Shown here: positions 52,834 to 61,664 of the stretch, piece by piece
How the letters are laid out: each line of letters starts with the position of its first letter
How positions within the stretch are numbered: the stretch's first letter is position 1
Source of the DNA: Oscillospiraceae bacterium
GTDB taxonomy: Bacteria > Bacillota > Clostridia > Oscillospirales > Oscillospiraceae
Direction of reading: 5' to 3'
NCBI GenBank assembly: GCA_902802045.1
Contig: CADCKQ010000001.1
Coordinates: forward strand, 374,759 to 438,758
DNA: 64,000 nt
Made by a program: the position numbers and the translations under genes
The notes under the pieces: model-generated
What the model was told of the DNA's origin: nothing
Seen by the model: the letters and a program-made list of their open reading frames with translations, nothing else
Database searches by the model: none

Positions 52834-53202
52834 ATGAATATATACGAATCTGCCGAAGACTATCTTGAAGCTATGCTCGTGCTTCAGGAAAAGCACGGAT
52901 ATATCCGCTCCATCGATATCGCCAACCACCTGGGAGTTACAAAACCCAGCGTTTCCTATGCCGTAAAGCGCCTTCGCGAAGGCGGTTATCTGACCATGGA
53001 CGAGAACAATTTTATTAAGCTTACTCCGGCGGGCATGGAGATCGCAAACAAAATATATACACGCGAAAAAGTGCTCACCCGCTTCTTCATATATCTCGGC
53101 GTAGATGAGAAGACTGCGAAAGAAGATGCCTGCAAGATCGAGCATGACCTGAGCGAAGAAAGCTTCCTGGCTTTAAAAAGTCATTTCGAATCTCTGAAAT
53201 GA
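52834..53202 (+). CDS. DtxR/MntR family metal-dependent regulator
   Basis: A 122-residue regulator with the family's N-terminal winged helix (SAEDYLEAMLVLQEKHGYIRSIDIANHLGVTKPSVSYAVKRL) and dimerisation/metal domain (HDLSEESFLALKSHF). The ExxCxxE-like metal residues appear as EDACKIEHDLSEES, with Cys and His available. It lacks the SH3-like third domain, as MntR does. GAAAGGA is the ribosome site. A promoter with TTGAAA about 75 bases upstream is possible but ambiguous. Its stop overlaps the ydcF-like gene (ATGA). Confidence 0.92.
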   Translation: MNIYESAEDYLEAMLVLQEKHGYIRSIDIANHLGVTKPSVSYAVKRLREGGYLTMDENNFIKLTPAGMEIANKIYTREKVLTRFFIYLGVDEKTAKEDACKIEHDLSEESFLALKSHFESLK

Positions 53203-53978
53203 AATACAGTAAAGTTTTTAATTCCTTCCTTCTCGTCTTTGGCATACTCTGCTGGCTCTACTATCTCGGGATGGGATTTGCCGTGCGCTTCGGCCAGTCA
53301 TTTCTGTGGGTCTGGCCGCTTCTCGGCACATTCTGCATCGCGAGATACTTTATTGTTAAAAAATCCATTGCCTCCGGCAAGGCTCCGGCGAACAGAAAAC
53401 TCATAATAGCATTTCGTGTCACAGTCGTGATCTGTCTTGCCGTTTTTCTTTTTGCCGAATGCTTTATCGTCTCAGGCGCTTTTGAAAAGGCTCCCGACGG
53501 GCTCGACGCGATAATAGTGCTCGGCGCCCGCGTCAACGGACTCGTTCCATCCGGAGCCCTTGTCCAGAGGACTGAAAGAGCTGCTGTCTACTTAAGTGAA
53601 AACCCCGAGACTGTCTGCATCGCCTCCGGAGGGCAGGGAAGCGGTGAGGAGATCAGCGAAGCTCTCTGTATAAAGCAGCAACTCCTTTCCCTTGGTATAT
53701 CCGAGGACAGAATAATTCTCGAGGACAGCTCCACAAACACCTCTGAAAATCTGGACTACAGCACGAATCTTCTGCCTGATAATACTGAAACTGTCGGCAT
53801 AGTCACCAATGATTTTCATGTGTACAGAGCTCTTCTGATCGCGGGAAACTACCCCGGGTATGAATTTTACGGTATTCCCGCGAAGTCCACTCCTTACGGG
53901 TTTATCCACTACGCCATGCGCGAGTTTTTCGGGCTCGGTAAGGGGATACTGAATCACGAACTTGTATTTGCGGGATGA
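53199..53978 (+). CDS. YdcF/DUF218 family membrane protein
   Basis: A 259-residue protein with three N-terminal helices and an extracellular or periplasm-facing DUF218 domain. DAIIVLGARVNGLVPSGALVQRTERAA and SGGQGSGEEISEA are typical, as is SSTNTSENLDYS and VTNDFHVYRAL. Members are thought to act on envelope sugars or lipids; the reaction is unknown. It overlaps the regulator gene by four bases and is followed by a yitT-like gene. Confidence 0.88.
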   Translation: MKYSKVFNSFLLVFGILCWLYYLGMGFAVRFGQSFLWVWPLLGTFCIARYFIVKKSIASGKAPANRKLIIAFRVTVVICLAVFLFAECFIVSGAFEKAPDGLDAIIVLGARVNGLVPSGALVQRTERAAVYLSENPETVCIASGGQGSGEEISEALCIKQQLLSLGISEDRIILEDSSTNTSENLDYSTNLLPDNTETVGIVTNDFHVYRALLIAGNYPGYEFYGIPAKSTPYGFIHYAMREFFGLGKGILNHELVFAG

Positions 53979-53988
53979 GTGCAATGAT

Positions 53989-54855
53989 ATGAACAGTATT
54001 CTTTTTGCAACAGGAAAAAAAGGTATTATTATAGACATCATTTTTGCCGTAGCGGGGAGCTTCCTTGTTGCGGCAGCTTTGAGCATGTTCACTGTGCCGA
54101 ACGACATAGCTCCGGGCGGGATTACCGGTCTTGCCACAGCTCTTGCTCAGATCCTTCCGGTAAAGATCAGCGTGCTTACATTTATACTTAATGTGCCTTT
54201 ATTGCTCTGGGCATGGAAAGATCTGGGCATTAAATCCGTCTCGATGACTATTGTCTCCACCGCTCTTCTTTCCGTATTTATAGAGCTCACGGACCGTATC
54301 CTCCCGGCATATACCAACAACGAGCTTCTGGCATCTGTTGCAGGCGGAGCCTTGAGCGGTCTCGGGGTCGGGATCCTGTTTCTGCGCGGCATAAGCACCG
54401 GAGGTACTGATCTCATAGCACTGCTTCTGAAAAAGCTCTTCCCCAACGGCGCTCTCGGCACTCTTCTTCTCATTGTGGATGCGACCGTGGTCCTGATAGC
54501 TGTCTTTATTTTCAAGGAGATCGAAGTTGCTCTGTACTCGACCATAAGCATTTATGTCTCCTCAAAAGTGATCGACGCCCTCGGCCAGGGCGTCGATTAC
54601 GCGAAAGTTATCTATATCGTTACGGATAAAGGAGATGAAATATCCAAAGTCCTCAACACTTATACAGACCGCGGCACTACGGCGATCGCGGCGAGGGGCG
54701 GCTATACGGGGGACAGCAAGCAGCTCATTATAAGCGTCACGAGGCGCAATGTGCTGGCCCAGACTCTTCGCCTCATAAAGCAGACAGATCCTTCAGCCTT
54801 TACCTATGTGACGGACTCGACTGAAGTCCATGGCGAGGGCTTCAAGCCCGATTGA
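53989..54855 (+). CDS. YitT family (DUF2179) membrane protein
   Basis: A 288-residue protein with five to six N-terminal helices (DUF161, ending GISTGGTDLIALLLKKLFP) and a C-terminal DUF2179 domain (LNTYTDRGTTAIAARGGYTGDSKQLIISVTRR). Function is unknown. ATG at 53989 was preferred to a start 27 bases upstream, which lies in the ydcF-like gene. It ends a three-gene group; the terminator lies inside the convergent gene. Confidence 0.9.
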   Translation: MNSILFATGKKGIIIDIIFAVAGSFLVAAALSMFTVPNDIAPGGITGLATALAQILPVKISVLTFILNVPLLLWAWKDLGIKSVSMTIVSTALLSVFIELTDRILPAYTNNELLASVAGGALSGLGVGILFLRGISTGGTDLIALLLKKLFPNGALGTLLLIVDATVVLIAVFIFKEIEVALYSTISIYVSSKVIDALGQGVDYAKVIYIVTDKGDEISKVLNTYTDRGTTAIAARGGYTGDSKQLIISVTRRNVLAQTLRLIKQTDPSAFTYVTDSTEVHGEGFKPD

Positions 54856-54867
54856 GGCAACTCCCTC

Positions 54868-57222
54868 TCAGATATCTTTTTCCATCGTGACCGCGGTGTA
54901 ATCTCCGCGGTCTTTTTCTTTTCCGGTGATCCCGAAGCCCTGCGAGCTCCAGAAATCGATCGCTTCTTCGTTGCACGAGGCACACTCGAGGGAGAGCTTA
55001 TCATAGTTTTGGGCTTTCATGGCTGCCCTCACATCCGCGAAGATCTGTGAGCCGATGCCTTTCCCCTGGAGCTCAGCATCCACCATGAACCAGCCTATAA
55101 ACGCGTCATCCTTCTCGGGATATCCTGTAATGAGATCCATTACTGCCGTGAGCTTATCATCTTTATCATAGAATCCCACAAAGAACTTGTCCGTCTCTCC
55201 TGCCCCGTCCGGCACCTCGCTTATTACCTCCGTAAGGCTGTCAGGCGAAGGTTCGGTATTCATGTAGCTGTAGTATTTGGTATTTGCCTTGGCGAGATCA
55301 TATACATCGGAGATATCCGATCTCGTTATACGCTTGACCTTGTATTCCGAGGAGAGCGATTCTATATCGAGTTCATCGCCGCGATTGCCGCTTTCATATT
55401 CTATCGCCTTGCGGAACTGCGTCTCATAAAGCTCTCTGTAGGTCCCGTTCATCGCGAGAAGCTCCTCGTGGGTCCCCTGCTCGGCAATGATTCCGTCTTT
55501 TACGACAAGAATGCAGTCCGCCTTCAGGATCGTCGAGAGCCTGTGCGCGATAACTATACTCGTTCTGCCCTTCATCATCGCTTCCAGAGCATCCTGTATA
55601 GAGTTTTCCGATATCGAATCCAGCGCGGAGGTCGCCTCGTCCAGGATAAGGATCTTCGGGTCCTTGAGAATGACCCTTGCAATGGATATCCTCTGTTTTT
55701 CTCCGCCCGAAAGCTTGAGACCCCTGTTTCCGACCTCTGTGTTGTATCCGTCCGGCTGTGCGACTATAAAGTCGTGGATATTCGCAATCCTGCAGGCTTC
55801 CTCTATCTCTGCTTCCGTGGCATCATCTTTTGCATAGCGCAGATTTTCCAGAATGGTCCCGTTAAACAGATAGGTCTCCTGCGTGACGACCCCTATACAC
55901 TTGCGCAGATATTCGAGATCAAAGTCCCTTACATCTGTCCCTGCAACTGTGACCTTTCCTCCGACAACATCATATAGTCTCGGGATCAGATTTACGACTG
56001 TCGATTTCCCGGAACCCGAGGGGCCGACTATCGCGTACATTTTTCCGCCCGGAACCGTGAAGTTTATGTCTTTCAGGAGCTCCTTATCCGGAGTGTATGA
56101 AAACTTAACGTGATCATAAACGATCGGCTGATCGGTCACATCGGGTTTGAGGCCGTTTTCAGGCGAGACGATGGTGTTCTCCCTGTCAAAGTAATCAAAG
56201 ATCCTGGTAAAGAGCGCGAGCGACCTGGTGAAGTCCACCTGCAGATTCAGAAGCGATTCAACCGGTCTGTAGAGTCTGTTTATCAGAGCGACCGTTGCAG
56301 TTATGGTACCGACTGTGAGCGATGAATCCATCTTGCTTATTATGAAATACCCGCCTGCGAAGTATATGAGAAGAGGCCCCACCTGAGTAAACATGCCCAT
56401 CAGCATACCGAACCATTTGCCGCTTCTCTGTTCCTTGAGCGAAATGTCCGTGACTTCTTTATTAACTTTTACGAAATTTTCGTATTCCTGCTTCTCGCGC
56501 GTAAAGATCTTTACAAGCATCGAGCCCGAGACCGAGAGGGTCTCGTTTATGACCTGATTGAGTTCGTCATTTTTGGCCTGGCTCTCGGTGAGCAGCTTCC
56601 ATCTTGTCTTGCCGGCAGTCTTTGTCGGCAGTATCAGAAGGGGAATCACGACGATACCGACCAGAGCAAGAGGCGCGCTCATTGAAAACAGCGCGATAAG
56701 CGTTGTTATGACAGTCGCTATGTTGCTGACTATCCTTGAGAGAGTCCCGGATATAACATTGCTGACACCGCTTATGTCGGTATTCATCCTCGTTATGATG
56801 TCGCCCTGCTTCTCAGTCGTAAAGAAGGAGTGGGGCATATACTGCAGATGATTGTACATCTGGTTTTTCATGTCGAAGATGATCCTCTGTGAAATCCACG
56901 CGTTGATATAGCTCTCAAGCACGCCGATCGCCTGGCTCACGGTAAGCGCGGCAAAAGCGGCCACAAGCAGCTTTATCAGCAGCGCCATATCTTTCCCGAC
57001 CAAAGCCTGATCTACGATCTTTCCCGTGATTATAGAGGGGAGCAGACCGACAGTTGCCGAAAGCAGTATCGCTATGAACACAAACAGAAACTGCAGCCAG
57101 TAGGGCTTCAGGTAGGACAATATCCTTACAAGCAGTTCCTTTGTGACCTTCGGCATATTGGATTTCTCTTCTTCAGTCAGAAATCCTCTTGGGCCCATTG
57201 AGCCTCTCATTCCGCCCGGCAT
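54868..57222 (-). CDS. ABC exporter fused to a C-terminal GNAT acetyltransferase domain
   Basis: A 784-residue protein. Residues 1-600 are a multidrug-type half exporter: six membrane helices, then Walker A VGPSGSGKST, signature KLSGGEKQR and Walker B ILILDEATSALD. Residues about 620-784 form a GNAT domain with acetyl-CoA motif VDAELQGKGIGSQIFADV and closing SLECASCNEEAIDFWSSQGF. The two are in one uninterrupted frame, which is unusual. AAAGGAATATTT precedes the ATG. It could export a substrate or acetylate one; neither is shown. Confidence 0.85.
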   Translation of the reverse strand: MPGGMRGSMGPRGFLTEEEKSNMPKVTKELLVRILSYLKPYWLQFLFVFIAILLSATVGLLPSIITGKIVDQALVGKDMALLIKLLVAAFAALTVSQAIGVLESYINAWISQRIIFDMKNQMYNHLQYMPHSFFTTEKQGDIITRMNTDISGVSNVISGTLSRIVSNIATVITTLIALFSMSAPLALVGIVVIPLLILPTKTAGKTRWKLLTESQAKNDELNQVINETLSVSGSMLVKIFTREKQEYENFVKVNKEVTDISLKEQRSGKWFGMLMGMFTQVGPLLIYFAGGYFIISKMDSSLTVGTITATVALINRLYRPVESLLNLQVDFTRSLALFTRIFDYFDRENTIVSPENGLKPDVTDQPIVYDHVKFSYTPDKELLKDINFTVPGGKMYAIVGPSGSGKSTVVNLIPRLYDVVGGKVTVAGTDVRDFDLEYLRKCIGVVTQETYLFNGTILENLRYAKDDATEAEIEEACRIANIHDFIVAQPDGYNTEVGNRGLKLSGGEKQRISIARVILKDPKILILDEATSALDSISENSIQDALEAMMKGRTSIVIAHRLSTILKADCILVVKDGIIAEQGTHEELLAMNGTYRELYETQFRKAIEYESGNRGDELDIESLSSEYKVKRITRSDISDVYDLAKANTKYYSYMNTEPSPDSLTEVISEVPDGAGETDKFFVGFYDKDDKLTAVMDLITGYPEKDDAFIGWFMVDAELQGKGIGSQIFADVRAAMKAQNYDKLSLECASCNEEAIDFWSSQGFGITGKEKDRGDYTAVTMEKDI
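54889..54922 (+). terminator. Terminator for the dtxR-ydcF-yitT operon, inside the convergent ABC-GNAT gene
   Basis: A perfect 8-bp stem GACCGCGG/CCGCGGTC (54889-54896, 54905-54912), an 8-base loop and TTTTTCTTTT. It lies within the last codons of the gene on the other strand, 34 bases past the yitT stop. Confidence 0.85.
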
Positions 57223-57237
57223 AAATATTCCTTTCCC

Positions 57238-57840
57238 TTAAAACAGCGAGGATTGCTTTTTCATCATTTCCTGTTCCTTTATCTTCTCTTTCCAGCATTT
57301 GTGGCACATGGCCATATAACTGTCGTTTCCTCCGAGCATGACCTGACTGCCCTCGGTCACGATCCGCCCTTCGGCATCGATCCTGGCGTTGACCGTCGCC
57401 TTTCTGCCGCAGGAACAGACAGTCTTTATCTCCGTTATCGAATCCGCAAGCTCCATGAGCCGCTCAGCTCCGGGGAAAAAGTGCGTGAGGAAGTCTGTCC
57501 TCAGTCCGAAGCAGAGGACCGGCACATCCTGCTCGTCGACGATATCCCTGAGCTGGTCTATCTGCTCGGGCGTAAAGAACTGGGATTCATCGGCTATGAT
57601 CACATCCGTTCTGATATGCTTCGAATACTCTTCCTTGATATCCAGGTCAGGCGTGATGACCGTCGCCTTCCGCTCAAGCCCTATACGGCTTTTAATAACA
57701 TCCGCTCCGTCTCTGGTGTCCGTGCTCGGTTTTATGAGCCAGACCGTCATCCCCAGCTCCTCATAGTTGAACTGGGTTATCAGCGCCTGCGCGGATTTGG
57801 ACGAGCCCATCGCCCCGTATTTGAAATACAATTTGGCCAT
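57238..57840 (-). CDS. tdk: Thymidine kinase (type II)
   Basis: A 200-residue kinase that phosphorylates thymidine and deoxyuridine. The P-loop is YGAMGSSKSA, the lasso and zinc region has CSCGRKAT and later CHKCW, and DESQFF is the Mg-binding Walker B-like motif. The ATG at 57840 follows GGGGAAGA; an upstream in-frame ATG adds eight unsupported residues. It ends 16 bases before the ABC-GNAT gene, likely in the same transcript. Confidence 0.95.
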   Translation of the reverse strand: MAKLYFKYGAMGSSKSAQALITQFNYEELGMTVWLIKPSTDTRDGADVIKSRIGLERKATVITPDLDIKEEYSKHIRTDVIIADESQFFTPEQIDQLRDIVDEQDVPVLCFGLRTDFLTHFFPGAERLMELADSITEIKTVCSCGRKATVNARIDAEGRIVTEGSQVMLGGNDSYMAMCHKCWKEKIKEQEMMKKQSSLF

Positions 57841-57879
57841 ATATGTCTTCCCCGTTTTTTGCATTCAGATTTTAATACA

Positions 57880-57907
57880 ATTATAATTAATGGCGGATAA
57901 AAGTCAA
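57880..57907 (-). promoter_or_regulatory. tdk promoter
   Basis: On the minus strand, TTGACT (57907-57902), a 16-base spacer and TATAAT (57885-57880). It is back to back with the udk promoter, with only one base between their -35 boxes. Confidence 0.8.
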
Positions 57908-57908
57908 T

Positions 57909-57937
57909 TTGCATTGAAGCCTCTGCCGTGATAAAAT
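57909..57937 (+). promoter_or_regulatory. udk promoter
   Basis: TTGCAT at 57909-57914, a 17-base spacer and TAAAAT at 57932-57937 preceded by TGA (extended -10). The leader to the udk ATG is about 24 bases. Confidence 0.75.
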
Positions 57938-57967
57938 CTCAATAAGCAAGTCTCCGGAGGATTTTTT

Positions 57968-58600
57968 ATGGCTGATGACATAATTATTATCGGGATAGCC
58001 GGGGGTACCGGCAGCGGCAAGACAACGATCACCAGAAAGATCATGAAACGCTTCGGCGGAAACGTCTCGGTCGTCTACCACGACAACTACTACAAAGCGC
58101 ATCACAATCTCAGTTACGAAGAGAGATCGAAATTAAACTATGACCATCCGAATTCCTTCGACACTGAGCTCATGATCTCAGACCTTAAGGCACTGCGTGA
58201 AGGAAAGCCCATAGAATGCCCCGTCTATGATTATTCCATACACGACAGGTCCGAAAAAACCATAACCGTATATCCGACAAAGGTCGTCATAGTCGAAGGC
58301 ATCCTGATCTTTGAAAACAGAGAACTTCGGGATCTGATGGATATAAAGATCTTCGTCGACTGTGACGCCGATGTCCGTATACTCAGGCGAATAATAAGAG
58401 ACGTAAGGGACCGGGGCAGGAGCTTAGACAGCGTGGTGAACCAGTATTTGAATACCGTCAAGCCCATGCACGAGCAGTTTGTGGAGCCCAGCAAGAAATA
58501 TGCGGATGTCATCATCCCCGAAGGCGGGCACAACAAGGTGGCGATGGATATGGTGCTTGAGCGCATAAACGCACATCTGAAAGACAAAAAGGAGAATTGA
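57968..58600 (+). CDS. udk: Uridine kinase
   Basis: A 210-residue kinase that makes UMP/CMP from uridine/cytidine. The P-loop is GIAGGTGSGKTTITRK, the substrate region has HDNYYKAHHNLSYEER and NYDHPNSFDTELM, and RRIIRDVRDRGRSLDSVVNQY is the lid region. CCGGAGGATTTTTT precedes the ATG. It overlaps no gene but is one base from deoD, with which it forms a salvage operon. Confidence 0.96.
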   Translation: MADDIIIIGIAGGTGSGKTTITRKIMKRFGGNVSVVYHDNYYKAHHNLSYEERSKLNYDHPNSFDTELMISDLKALREGKPIECPVYDYSIHDRSEKTITVYPTKVVIVEGILIFENRELRDLMDIKIFVDCDADVRILRRIIRDVRDRGRSLDSVVNQYLNTVKPMHEQFVEPSKKYADVIIPEGGHNKVAMDMVLERINAHLKDKKEN

Positions 58601-58601
58601 A

Positions 58602-59321
58602 ATGTCAACACCTCACAACAGCGCCAAAATAGGCGATTTCGCAAAGGCCGTTTTAATGCCGGGAGATCCTTTAAGATCCAAATTCATAGCCGAAAACTTC
58701 CTTACAGACCCTGTTCTTGTCAACAACGTGCGCGGCGTTCAGGGCTATACAGGCACATGGAAGGGGACTAAAGTCTCGGTCATGGCCTCAGGCATGGGCA
58801 TGCCCGCGATCGGCATCTACAGCTGGGAGCTTTATAAATTCTACGATGTGGAGAGCATCATAAGAGTCGGCTCCGCAGGCGCCATGGTTGATGATCTGAA
58901 TCTGCTCGACCTTGTGATCGCGGAAGGCGCCTGCACGGATACGAACTACGGCTCAGCGTTTGAACTTCCCGGAACCTTCGCTCCGGTCGCGGATTTCAAG
59001 CTTCTTTCCGCAGCAGTCGAGAGCGCGAAGGAGCTCGGCGCGAAATTCAAAGTCGGCAATATTCTCTCCTCGGATAATTTCTACCTGCCTGCAGGCAGCA
59101 AGAGAAACGATATCTGGAGATCTATGGGTGTTCTCGCAGTTGAGATGGAATCTGCCGCTCTGTATATGAATGCAGCCGCCTGCGGAAAGAGAGCGCTCTG
59201 CATCTGCTCCATCTCGGATCACCTCTATAAATCAGGGGAGCTTTCACCGGAGGAGAGACAGACCGGTTTCTCGCAGATGATCGAAACAGCTCTCAACACC
59301 GCCGTAAAGATGGAAGAATAA
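58602..59321 (+). CDS. deoD: Purine nucleoside phosphorylase (DeoD type)
   Basis: A 239-residue hexameric-type phosphorylase that splits purine nucleosides to base and ribose-1-phosphate. MPGDPLRSKFIAENFL (phosphate site), RVGSAGAM and GVLAVEMESAALY (ribose/base site), and the catalytic Asp in CSISDHLY are present. It follows udk directly, and a strong terminator follows. Confidence 0.96.
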   Translation: MSTPHNSAKIGDFAKAVLMPGDPLRSKFIAENFLTDPVLVNNVRGVQGYTGTWKGTKVSVMASGMGMPAIGIYSWELYKFYDVESIIRVGSAGAMVDDLNLLDLVIAEGACTDTNYGSAFELPGTFAPVADFKLLSAAVESAKELGAKFKVGNILSSDNFYLPAGSKRNDIWRSMGVLAVEMESAALYMNAAACGKRALCICSISDHLYKSGELSPEERQTGFSQMIETALNTAVKMEE

Positions 59322-59338
59322 TTTCATCAAAACAACAA

Positions 59339-59376
59339 TAAAAGACTGTGACAAAATGAATGTCACAGTCTTTTTA
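59339..59376. terminator. Bidirectional terminator between deoD and rplA
   Basis: A 13-bp perfect stem AAAGACTGTGACA (59341-59353) with its complement at 59361-59373 and a 7-base loop, with T and A runs on both sides. It serves the udk-deoD operon and the rpmG-rplA operon. Confidence 0.92.
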
Positions 59377-59385
59377 ATTGCTTAA

Positions 59386-60078
59386 TTACAGCTGTTTCTG
59401 GGCGTTGATCTTGACGCCGGGGCCCATTGTGGAGGCCGTTGTGCAGGATCTGATGTACTGACCCTTTGCTGTCGAGGGCTTTGCCTTGATGATAGCAGCC
59501 ATCAGTGTGGTGTAGTTCTCGTTGAGCTTTTCGGGGCCGAAGCTTACCTTGCCGATGGGGCAGTGGATGATGTTGGTCTTGTCGAGTCTGTACTCGATCT
59601 TACCGGCTTTAGCCTCCTGAATTGCCTGCTTGAGGTTCGGAGTGACTGTTCCGGCTTTCGGCGAAGGCATGAGGCCTTTCGGTCCGAGAATCTTACCGAG
59701 ACGGCCGACGGTTCCCATCATATCAGGGGAAGCGATAACCGTGTCGAATTCAAACCAGTTCTCTTTCTGGATCTTTTCGACATATTCCATGCCGCCTGCG
59801 AAATCTGCTCCTGCTGCGAGGCATTCCTCAATCTTGTCTTCCTTGCAGAAAACAAGGACCTTTACCTGCTTGCCCGTTCCGTTCGGAAGAACTATCGCGC
59901 CGCGGACCTGCTGGTCTGCGTGTCTTCCGTCAACGCCGAGCTTGACATGGAGCTCGACAGTCTCATCGAATTTTGCTTTGCTTGCCTGGCATACCAGGGC
60001 GAAAGCATCGAGAGAATCATAGAGATTGGCTCTGTCTATGAGCTTTGCGCTCTCTTTGTAATTTTTACCTCTGAACAT
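59386..60078 (-). CDS. rplA: 50S ribosomal protein L1
   Basis: A 230-residue large-subunit protein at the L1 stalk. [21 protein letters not shown] is the L1 signature, and [33 protein letters not shown] the typical N-terminal half. It also acts as an autoregulator in many bacteria. It is the last gene of the rpmG-secE-nusG-rplK-rplA run here; rplJ-rplL do not follow. Confidence 0.97.
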   Translation of the reverse strand: MFRGKNYKESAKLIDRANLYDSLDAFALVCQASKAKFDETVELHVKLGVDGRHADQQVRGAIVLPNGTGKQVKVLVFCKEDKIEECLAAGADFAGGMEYVEKIQKENWFEFDTVIASPDMMGTVGRLGKILGPKGLMPSPKAGTVTPNLKQAIQEAKAGKIEYRLDKTNIIHCPIGKVSFGPEKLNENYTTLMAAIIKAKPSTAKGQYIRSCTTASTMGPGVKINAQKQL

Positions 60079-60090
60079 TTTCTTACCCCC

Positions 60091-60516
60091 TTACTCGCCG
60101 ACGACAACGCCCATGGAGCGGCAGGTGCCGGCTATCATGCTCATTGCCGATTCGATATCCGTGCAGTTGAGGTCTTTCATCTTCTGCTCGGCTATCTTGC
60201 GTACATCTTCTTTGGAGATCGTAGCGACCTTGTCTCTCTGGGGGACACCGGAAGCCGTCTCAATACCGCAGGCCTTCTTGATGAGAAGAGCCGCGGGGGG
60301 AGTCTTGGTGATAAACGTGAAACTGTGGTCTGCATAGACCGTGATGACGACAGGGATCATCATTCCCATATCGCCTTTGGTGCGCTCATTGAAATCCTTT
60401 GTGAACTGCCCGATATTGACGCCGTACTGGCCGAGTGCCGGGCCTACAGGGGGAGCCGGGGTTGCCTTACCGGCAGGAACCTGGAATCTGACGTATCCTA
60501 TAACTTTCTGTGCCAA
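60091..60516 (-). CDS. rplK: 50S ribosomal protein L11
   Basis: A 141-residue protein of the GTPase-associated centre. The proline-rich [18 protein letters not shown] and the C-terminal rRNA-binding [14 protein letters not shown] end ([14 protein letters not shown]) are typical. Twelve bases separate it from rplA, and 20 from nusG. Confidence 0.97.
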   Translation of the reverse strand: MAQKVIGYVRFQVPAGKATPAPPVGPALGQYGVNIGQFTKDFNERTKGDMGMMIPVVITVYADHSFTFITKTPPAALLIKKACGIETASGVPQRDKVATISKEDVRKIAEQKMKDLNCTDIESAMSMIAGTCRSMGVVVGE

Positions 60517-60535
60517 TTTTCAGCACCTCTTTCTT

Positions 60536-61057
60536 TTAATCTTTAAGTGGTTCGACCTGATCGATCTCCAGATCTACCGGAGTCTCTCTGCCGAACATTG
60601 AGACCACGACGCGGACCATGTCCTTCTCGGGGTCCAGTTCCTCGACGGTTCCTATGAAACCGGCCAGCGGTCCGTCCATGACCTTAACGCTGTCGCCGAC
60701 TTCAAATCCGACGAGGATCTCCCGGTGCTCAACACCGAGATCGTAGATTTCCTGATCCGTAAGAGGAATCGCTTTTCCGCCGCTTCCTACGAATCCTGTT
60801 GCGCCGCGAACGTTGCGGACCAGATGCCAGGTGTCATCCGCCATCTCCATCTTGACAAGCACGTAGCCGGGGAAGATCTTTCTCTCGTAGGATCTCTCTC
60901 CGTTGTCCGTATGCTCGGTGACGGTCTCTGTGGGAATATTTACATCGACTATCCTGTCCTGCATTTTGCGGTTTTCCGCTGCTTTCAGTACAGCGTCCGC
61001 AACGGCTTTTTCATATCCCGAGTATGTGTGGACCACATACCATTTAAGATCAGCCAT
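60536..61057 (-). CDS. nusG: Transcription termination/antitermination factor NusG
   Basis: A 173-residue factor that binds RNA polymerase (N-terminal NGN domain: LKWYVVHTYSGYEKAVAD and FPGYVLVKMEM) and carries a C-terminal KOW domain (GDSVKVMDGPLAGFIGTVEE). Length and order are normal. It lies between secE and rplK as in most bacteria. Confidence 0.97.
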   Translation of the reverse strand: MADLKWYVVHTYSGYEKAVADAVLKAAENRKMQDRIVDVNIPTETVTEHTDNGERSYERKIFPGYVLVKMEMADDTWHLVRNVRGATGFVGSGGKAIPLTDQEIYDLGVEHREILVGFEVGDSVKVMDGPLAGFIGTVEELDPEKDMVRVVVSMFGRETPVDLEIDQVEPLKD

Positions 61058-61061
61058 TATC

Positions 61062-61334
61062 TTAACCTGCCAGTGTCAGAAGCGCTTTGATCAGAAGCTG
61101 CGCGAGCTCGTCGAATCCCCAGATGGCTATTCCTGAGACGACCATAACTCCGAGTGCGATTCCGGAGTTCTTAACAAGCTGTTTGCCTGTCGGCCATACG
61201 ACTTTCTTGAGCTCTGACTTCATCTCTCTGAACCATTTGCCGATCCTCTTGAAGAAACCGGGCTTTGATTCATCTTTCTTGACGGCGGCGGTAGTGGTCT
61301 TTACGGGAACGTTATTTTTCTTTTCCTCTGCCAT
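61062..61334 (-). CDS. secE: Preprotein translocase subunit SecE
   Basis: A 90-residue translocon subunit. The N-terminal 35 residues are charged; FFKRIGKWFREMKSELKKVVWPTGKQLVKNS is the amphipathic SecE signature, and one membrane helix follows. Four bases separate it from nusG. Confidence 0.96.
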   Translation of the reverse strand: MAEEKKNNVPVKTTTAAVKKDESKPGFFKRIGKWFREMKSELKKVVWPTGKQLVKNSGIALGVMVVSGIAIWGFDELAQLLIKALLTLAG

Positions 61335-61354
61335 TTTCTGTCTCCTTCAAGAAC

Positions 61355-61516
61355 TTATTTCGCTTCGACATGCTTGGTGTGTTTTCTGCAGAAAGGACAA
61401 TACTTCATTCTCTCAAGACGGTTCGAAGTGTTCTTCTTGTTCTTGACCGTATTGTAGTTCCTCTGCTTGCATTCTTCGCATCTGAGTGTAATTTTGACTC
61501 GTGCGTCTGCAGCCAT
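61355..61516 (-). CDS. rpmG: 50S ribosomal protein L33 (zinc-binding type)
   Basis: A 53-residue ribosomal protein beginning [13 protein letters not shown]. Two Cys pairs, CEEC at residues 13-16 and CPFC at 40-43, make the zinc-binding form. AGGAGGTGCCGATAAT before the ATG is an excellent ribosome site. It is the first gene of the secE-nusG operon. Confidence 0.96.
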   Translation of the reverse strand: MAADARVKITLRCEECKQRNYNTVKNKKNTSNRLERMKYCPFCRKHTKHVEAK

Positions 61517-61590
61517 ATTATCGGCACCTCCTATTATTATTTACCCGTTTGCTTTCGGGCATTGCCTCCCTAATCCGCCCGGAGCTTCGC

Positions 61591-61608
61591 GTTTTTGCGC
61601 GCAAAAAC
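61591..61608 (-). promoter_or_regulatory. 18-base palindrome in the rpmG-secE-nusG leader
   Basis: GTTTTTGCGCGCAAAAAC is a perfect palindrome about 25 bases after the predicted transcription start, in an otherwise gene-free leader of about 110 bases. A second small hairpin (GCCCG/CGGGT) lies just before the rpmG ribosome site. It may be an operator or a leader hairpin. Confidence 0.5.
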
Positions 61609-61635
61609 ATACCTCTCAGGCGACAGGTAAAACAT

Positions 61636-61664
61636 AATATATCACGCAGAACCGCATCAGTCAA
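61636..61664 (-). promoter_or_regulatory. Promoter of rpmG-secE-nusG-rplK-rplA
   Basis: On the minus strand, TTGACT (61664-61659), a 17-base spacer and TATATT (61641-61636). The -35 overlaps the last codons of the preceding surface-protein gene. Confidence 0.85.

Noticed and set aside
59563..60546. A 327-codon plus-strand frame opposite rplA and rplK
   Set aside because: Both ribosomal proteins are certain; the frame spans two genes and the gap between them and starts inside rplA.
61517..61660. tRNA gene before the rpmG-secE-nusG operon, common in other bacteria
   Set aside because: No cloverleaf, T-loop motif or CCA end can be found there; the stretch is a leader with a palindrome and promoter.
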